Shown piece after piece: positions 59,171 through 64,000 of a stretch of 64,000 bases of DNA. The DNA lies in NCBI GenBank assembly GCA_963573305.1, contig OY754329.1, positions 82,146,576 to 82,210,575 on the forward strand, given 5' to 3'. The stretch is from Pyrrhosoma nymphula. Its lineage: Eukaryota; Arthropoda; Insecta; Odonata; Coenagrionidae. The notes under the pieces are model-generated. The model ran no database searches. It saw nothing but the letters and a program-made list of their open reading frames with translations, and was not told the origin of the DNA. The first letter of the stretch is position 1. Each line of letters begins with the position of its first letter. A program made the position numbers and the translations under genes.

Positions 59171-62100
59171 AATCTAAATTTGAGCCTTGAACTAACTTCA
59201 TTTCTTCGGCAGCGTCTGCATATCCCTCCTGATGTATGTCAGTAATCAAATTCTTTCGATAAATCCAAGTGTTATGAGTGCTAGGCCACATTAACTGAGC
59301 CTTGCCGGAATGTTAGCATGTGGCTTATTTGCGCTCAACACTAAATCCAGTTGCGCGCCATGGAAAAAAGGGCACCCTACATGAACGGTGACCTTAAAAC
59401 TTTGAATTCCAGAGAACTGTCCGAGGAAGCTGGTTCTGACGTTACCTCACGCAAAACATCGGGAAGACATCGATAAGAAATTCCATCCCGTATCCACTAT
59501 AATTTGTGTCAAATTTGTCAGCCGATAGTCAGCATCTTTTCGGTGAGGATAATAACATTAGTTTTTCGGGTCTTACAGACCACCATAGATGTGTTGGGTT
59601 ATGGGATGGGAAGGGGAGTAGATGGGTTATTTAAGTGACATTTTAAGTTATAAATTTTGGAAATAGGGGTAGAAATCATTTTCTATTTTCCTTCGTCTGA
59701 CTTGGCTTGGCCTGAAGAATGGTTTAACATTCATTTATTCCTTAGCATTGGTGCAAGACACATCAGCAGATTATGTTCAGTAGATCATCGTATTTATCCG
59801 TGTGCTTGAGAGTATCCATTGTGTTAATGCTGTGAGTGGAGTATGTTTTATTTTTTGAATTGATTTCAGTTTTATATTCTCCCGTTCAACAAATTTTCTT
59901 CCATGAAAATGTGAGATAATCTACTTAATAAAATACTTCTTGTTTATCCCGCATTTTTTACATAGTCTCCCCAATGCATAACTTAAAATTATGCTAAAGT
60001 GAAGATTCACTAATTCCCATTTGTAGAACCATCATATCATGTTTGATTTTCTATGTATGCATGCATTGCATTCATTAGTATTTTCACATACATTATCAAA
60101 ATATTAAAAGCACTGGAAAATAATTACTATCGAAATCGAAATAGTTATCGATTGATAAATTCTGTTGTTCCACAAAAATAGGGGACCAGCATCATCCATT
60201 ATGACCATTTCTAATGCGCCAGATAAAATTTTAGCCACAGCTTGTGGTGATGGAGAGTTCCATTCTTAATGATAGAATTAATGAAGTAAAAATTATTAGA
60301 AAGGTGAAAAGATAAGTATAATAGACTGAATCAATGCACAATAGATGATAAACGGACACTTTATAGTCAAGTGAGGATATGGCCAATAGTTTAAAAAGTA
60401 GACCTTGGCATGAAAGCAGGAAAATTTAGAATATTAGGAAGCATTATTGAGAAACACATAGGGCCAACTCTCTTAGATTAACTACACGAATGTGGCATTG
60501 AATTGGGGAGTGTGTGTACAGGAATACAAAAGATTTTGACGGAAATTGTGTAAGCCAATAAAAAAGTCTATAATTAATTTGGAATCTTAAATATTTTCTG
60601 ATTTTCGTGAAAAAGAATTCCAAGGAATAGAGTAAGATTTTAAAGTGGCAGTTAGGATAGGTGTGAGAGGTCGGAGAGCAATGGCATATAAAAGAGAAAA
60701 CATTGAGCATTATTTTGCATTACAGAAATTCGGTCCTAAAAATAATGAAATTAGTGAAGGAAAAGAGATGAGTCATTATTCTATAAAGATCAGTAAAAAA
60801 CTCGGAAAAAAGAGGTAAATACGGGTTAAAAAGCTATAATTAAAACGCAAGTGGAAAAAAATAAAATTTTAATGTGGACTATTTTGTCTATTTTGGGAGT
60901 TCTACAGGAGAGTATGGCTTAAGTTAGCAAAACAAAAATTTAATTTTTTTATTTGCATTTTGATGGTCAGGAACCACGCCCAGAATCAACATACACATTT
61001 ATTTCAATCTGAAAATATAATTTTTGTCTTCAACGTCCAGGGTCGGTTTCCTTACCCATTGCTCCCCTAATATTGGTTCAATTCGGTAAAACGCTTACAC
61101 CAATACGCAAGCGGGAGTGTAAATAACTTGTAATAAACTTCGCCTTCATGATAATCGGACATTCAAAACTAGTTTCACGTGACCATCATAAACATATCTG
61201 TTATAGAGTGTAAGTGCAAAACATTAACCATGGTATAATGTCAGGCATCAACAGGGAAATTGCACTCGACACTTCGACCCTAGGAAATGAGCAGTAACTG
61301 GTTGATATCACGCAATGTAGATTGGAGGTTGATAATAGATTATCTGAACATGCATTCATATATCCAATGTATGCCTAACCATATCTCGCTGGGAATAGTG
61401 AGGAGAATTGGTTTCGGAGGGATGTCTTGGGCGGTGAAGGAGAGGGCAGGTTTCCTGGGCAAAATAAGTTGCTTCTGTCTGGCGCACTTCGTCTCCAGTA
61501 AGTCTGGAAGAAACTCTATCCCATTCATATCCTATATCATACCATGCCTTACTCATACACCTCCCTTCCAGGGTAACGTGAAAAGAACACCGTTTTCAGT
61601 TTTTTCACATTTTTTATATTCTGTTTCCCAGAGGAAAGCTATAAACCTTTTCAGCTCCGAAGGAGAAAAAAAGCTTGGAATAAAATGTTCCCTCATTTGA
61701 CGTGAGCATTTATGATAGGAAAATAACTAATGCATTGGAATCTTTATACGATCTTACGAAGGCTCACGGGAAGCCCACAAGGTGATGAAGAATGATATAT
61801 TTTTGCCGTAATTTAAATTTATTGCGGGAGTTGCCATTATATTTAGCATTGCCGGAAAAATTGAAAGGTCTTTGTAGCCCCTGGTTATATGCGTATATAA
61901 AAAATTTCGCAAGATTTATCTTTTCTGTGCTTGTTTTAATTAAAGCACACATCAGAATGTGAAAAAATGTCATGTAAAAACACTAATTTTAGCATATAAT
62001 ATAATTATTTTTCTCGACGATTATATATGATGTGCACAATCATCATCATCCGTATCATGAATCCGAAGATTGATTTGCAGCAGCTTTCCATTCCTCCTGC

Positions 62101-63177
62101 CTGCAGCATCTCCTCCTTGCCAAGCACTTCATTCCTACAAAATTATTAACTAAGACAAAGGTACTTCATTATTTGCTTAATATATTCCTCCATTATTTAT
62201 TCTATTTATTTCTCCTTCCAGCATTGTTTTAATTAGGCTGCAGTGTCACAAAATGTGTAATAAGTTTGTCTTTAAGGAAGATAAAGACTTTGTAAAATTT
62301 CACAGGATATATTTAATAACAACCGGTTTCATGCAACAGTGGACATCAACAGATATAATACACAGATCTCTTGCCCCTTATATATGGACAGTCAAGGTTA
62401 GCAAAGGGGGTTAAGGATTGGGGAAGGTGCCTAGAAGGTTGGCAAAGGAAGAGGCATGTGGCTAGCAAGTCAAGTGGGGAAGGCTAGAAGGTAAAGAAAA
62501 ATAGGCAACTGCGGTGGAGGGATGGAAAATGAAAGAGGGGGGGGATCAAGCTTTATTTTTGTCCCATATGGCGACGTCAAGGATGGTGAAAAGTACGGTA
62601 AACACTACAATCGGCGTAAAAAAGGTAGAACACCGAACTTTAAGCATTTATATGAAACTCAGTCGGACATCCATAGCGTCGTGTAATATATCGTTCTGCT
62701 CCTTATTTATTTGACTGCAAAATACGTTCATTGAAAAGTGTTTGAATGTAAACCTTTAGCTTCTACAGCCTAAACAGTGAAGAAAAGCACCCGAAAAACT
62801 AGATGAACGGCGAAACGGTCGTCTTCTTCATCTCGTCATGGCCAAAATATTTTATTGGTGCACTTTATAATTTTTAAAAGACATCTTCGCATTACAAATA
62901 TTCATTTAAAATTAAGTTTACCCATTCTTTGATTTTTAAAATGTACAAAAGCTATATTTCAATTTCCGAGGTTATGAAAACTATATCCATATCGAAGTTA
63001 TGTATGCTTCATGGAAAACATATTGCTAAACGTTTCATGAAAGGAAATGTTGATATTCTACCTCTTACTTAAAATAAACCACAAAGAAGAAAATCACCCC
63101 GCGGCATTATAGACTACCATTTTGCACATTTGGATACTTTAATTTATTTACAGTCATCGATTATTTAAGTAAGTTTT
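59171..63177. other. Non-coding end of unit 2 and spacer before unit 3
   Basis: 60440-62085 matches 36480-38160. 59171-60440 and 62086-63177 have no match in the window. At about 62280-62340 (AACAACCGGTTTCATGCAAC) there is sequence of the kind seen in insect element 3' regions. The 137-codon frame at 61287-61700 is broken in unit 1 (37390-37740) by several indels, so I reject it as a gene. Confidence 0.45.
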
Positions 63178-64000
63178 CCTTCTGTACTAATTACGTTTGT
63201 AAGCTAAAAGTAATACCTACGTATTTCAAAATGCTTCTTAAATCTGTATCCTTAACTTATATAATCTTTAAGATAATAATATTCTATAGAAATAGATATA
63301 CAGAGATAAAAGCCTGTTCTATTCCATCCTAATTCCCACTCAATGTCCATCTGATTGCAATTTAAGCATTTACCTATCTTCTCCTTCAGATGAGCCATTT
63401 ATTTATTTAGGCTGCCACCTCGAATTTACTCTTAATGTCTTACTTTCTTTGTTTTACTGGCTAAAGATTCAACTTTATTTCTGCTATTCCTCTTTATAGC
63501 TAGGCTCAGAATCCCCGACGCTTTATTTTATCCATGTGACAATGTCTGGATTTCATACAGTGCTACTCTTATTTGTCAAAATTTATACCAAATTCCATTT
63601 CAAGTAATACCATTAGTACATTATCGATTCTGCCTGTTACTACCCATATCCTACCACCATAATGCCCATCATGCTTAATACTTCTTTGGAACCTTAATAC
63701 AAACCGAAGTTTTATAGGTTAAAAAGCATGGACTGAATTGAAAGTGAAAGAAAATATGTTCGCAATCAATCATATATTGCGACAAGAACATGCAGCCAAA
63801 ATAGAATATGATACCATTCTTCTTTTAAAACAACTACAATTCAGTAAGACGATGAACAAAGTCTGAGTTCAAAATATGAGTGTTTAATGCTTGCCAAGAT
63901 AAATGAAAAATATAAAAACCTTATTATGACACAAAAAATATAGGAATAATATCGGTCTGCATAGCGATTCTAGGGACAGAGAAGGATCATATATATCGAT
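63178..64000 (+). repeat. Start of a third repeat unit
   Basis: Matches 5851-6690 and 42392-43030, at clearly lower identity than units 1 and 2 share with each other. It continues past the window end, so another GrA-like copy may lie just beyond. Confidence 0.8.

Larger units (their letters stand above)
42392..62085 (+). repeat. Unit 2 of the tandem segmental duplication
   Basis: Colinear with unit 1 from 6044. Unit 2 lacks the GrA N-terminal half, the hAT in GrA, the copia element, the hAT foldback, most of GrC and the LINE. It has gained a Penelope-like element, another LINE fragment and an inverted LINE pair. Similarity ends near 62085 at a point matching 38160 in unit 1. Confidence 0.85.

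Noticed and set aside
61287..61700. 137-codon frame as a gene
   Set aside because: The homologous unit 1 sequence (37390-37740) has several frame-breaking indels, and no domain is recognised.

Overview
The window is AT-rich, intron-containing, transposon-laden eukaryotic DNA, and it looks like an insect chemoreceptor locus. The evidence is a cluster of multi-membrane-segment gustatory receptor (Gr, 7tm_7 family) reading frames that end at consensus splice donors. They are mixed with remnants of typical arthropod mobile elements: Ty1/copia, hAT, Helitron, a Penelope-like element with GIY-YIG endonuclease, and non-LTR retrotransposons. Species cannot be fixed from the sequence. No rRNA, true tRNA gene, CRISPR or bacterial operon is visible.

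Layout. 1-5850: simple repeats, retroelement tails and a decayed Helitron replicase fragment. From 5851 onward the DNA is organised as large tandem units. Unit 1 is about 5851-38160, unit 2 about 42392-62085, and a third unit starts at 63178 and runs off the window. Units 1 and 2 share long stretches in the same order (offset about 36.3 kb at their starts) but differ by many insertions and deletions. Each unit carries, in order: a dead receptor here called GrA (7156-8964; 43185-43513), several kilobases of shared non-coding DNA, a family of related receptors called GrB (23724, 26373 and 27767 in unit 1; 54120 and 56398 in unit 2), and a receptor called GrC (30074; truncated at 57597). A more distant receptor, GrD (40102), and a probable penultimate receptor exon (41846-41914) lie between the two units.

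Intact or nearly intact large receptor exons are GrB2 (27767-28741), GrC (30074-31105) and GrB1' (54120-55178). All three end in frame, phase 0, at a GT donor. No C-terminal exon was recognised after any of them, and the only small receptor-like exon seen is at 41846. Either each has distant private 3' exons, or several large exons share 3' exons by alternative splicing.

Mobile DNA has reshaped the units differently. Unit 1 has a hAT insertion inside GrA with an 8-bp target duplication (the empty site survives in unit 2), a 3'-truncated copia element (14215-17870), and next to it a 1.32-kb inverted repeat around a decayed hAT transposase (17870-23087). Unit 1 also has an RTE-like LINE (33220-34384). 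Unit 2 has a 5'-truncated Penelope-like element bounded by 290-bp inverted repeats (49757-51774), a LINE fragment (52170-52900) and an inverted pair of LINE 3' ends (58391-59170). The functional content is therefore a small, rapidly turning-over set of taste or odour receptor exons amid many pseudogenes.
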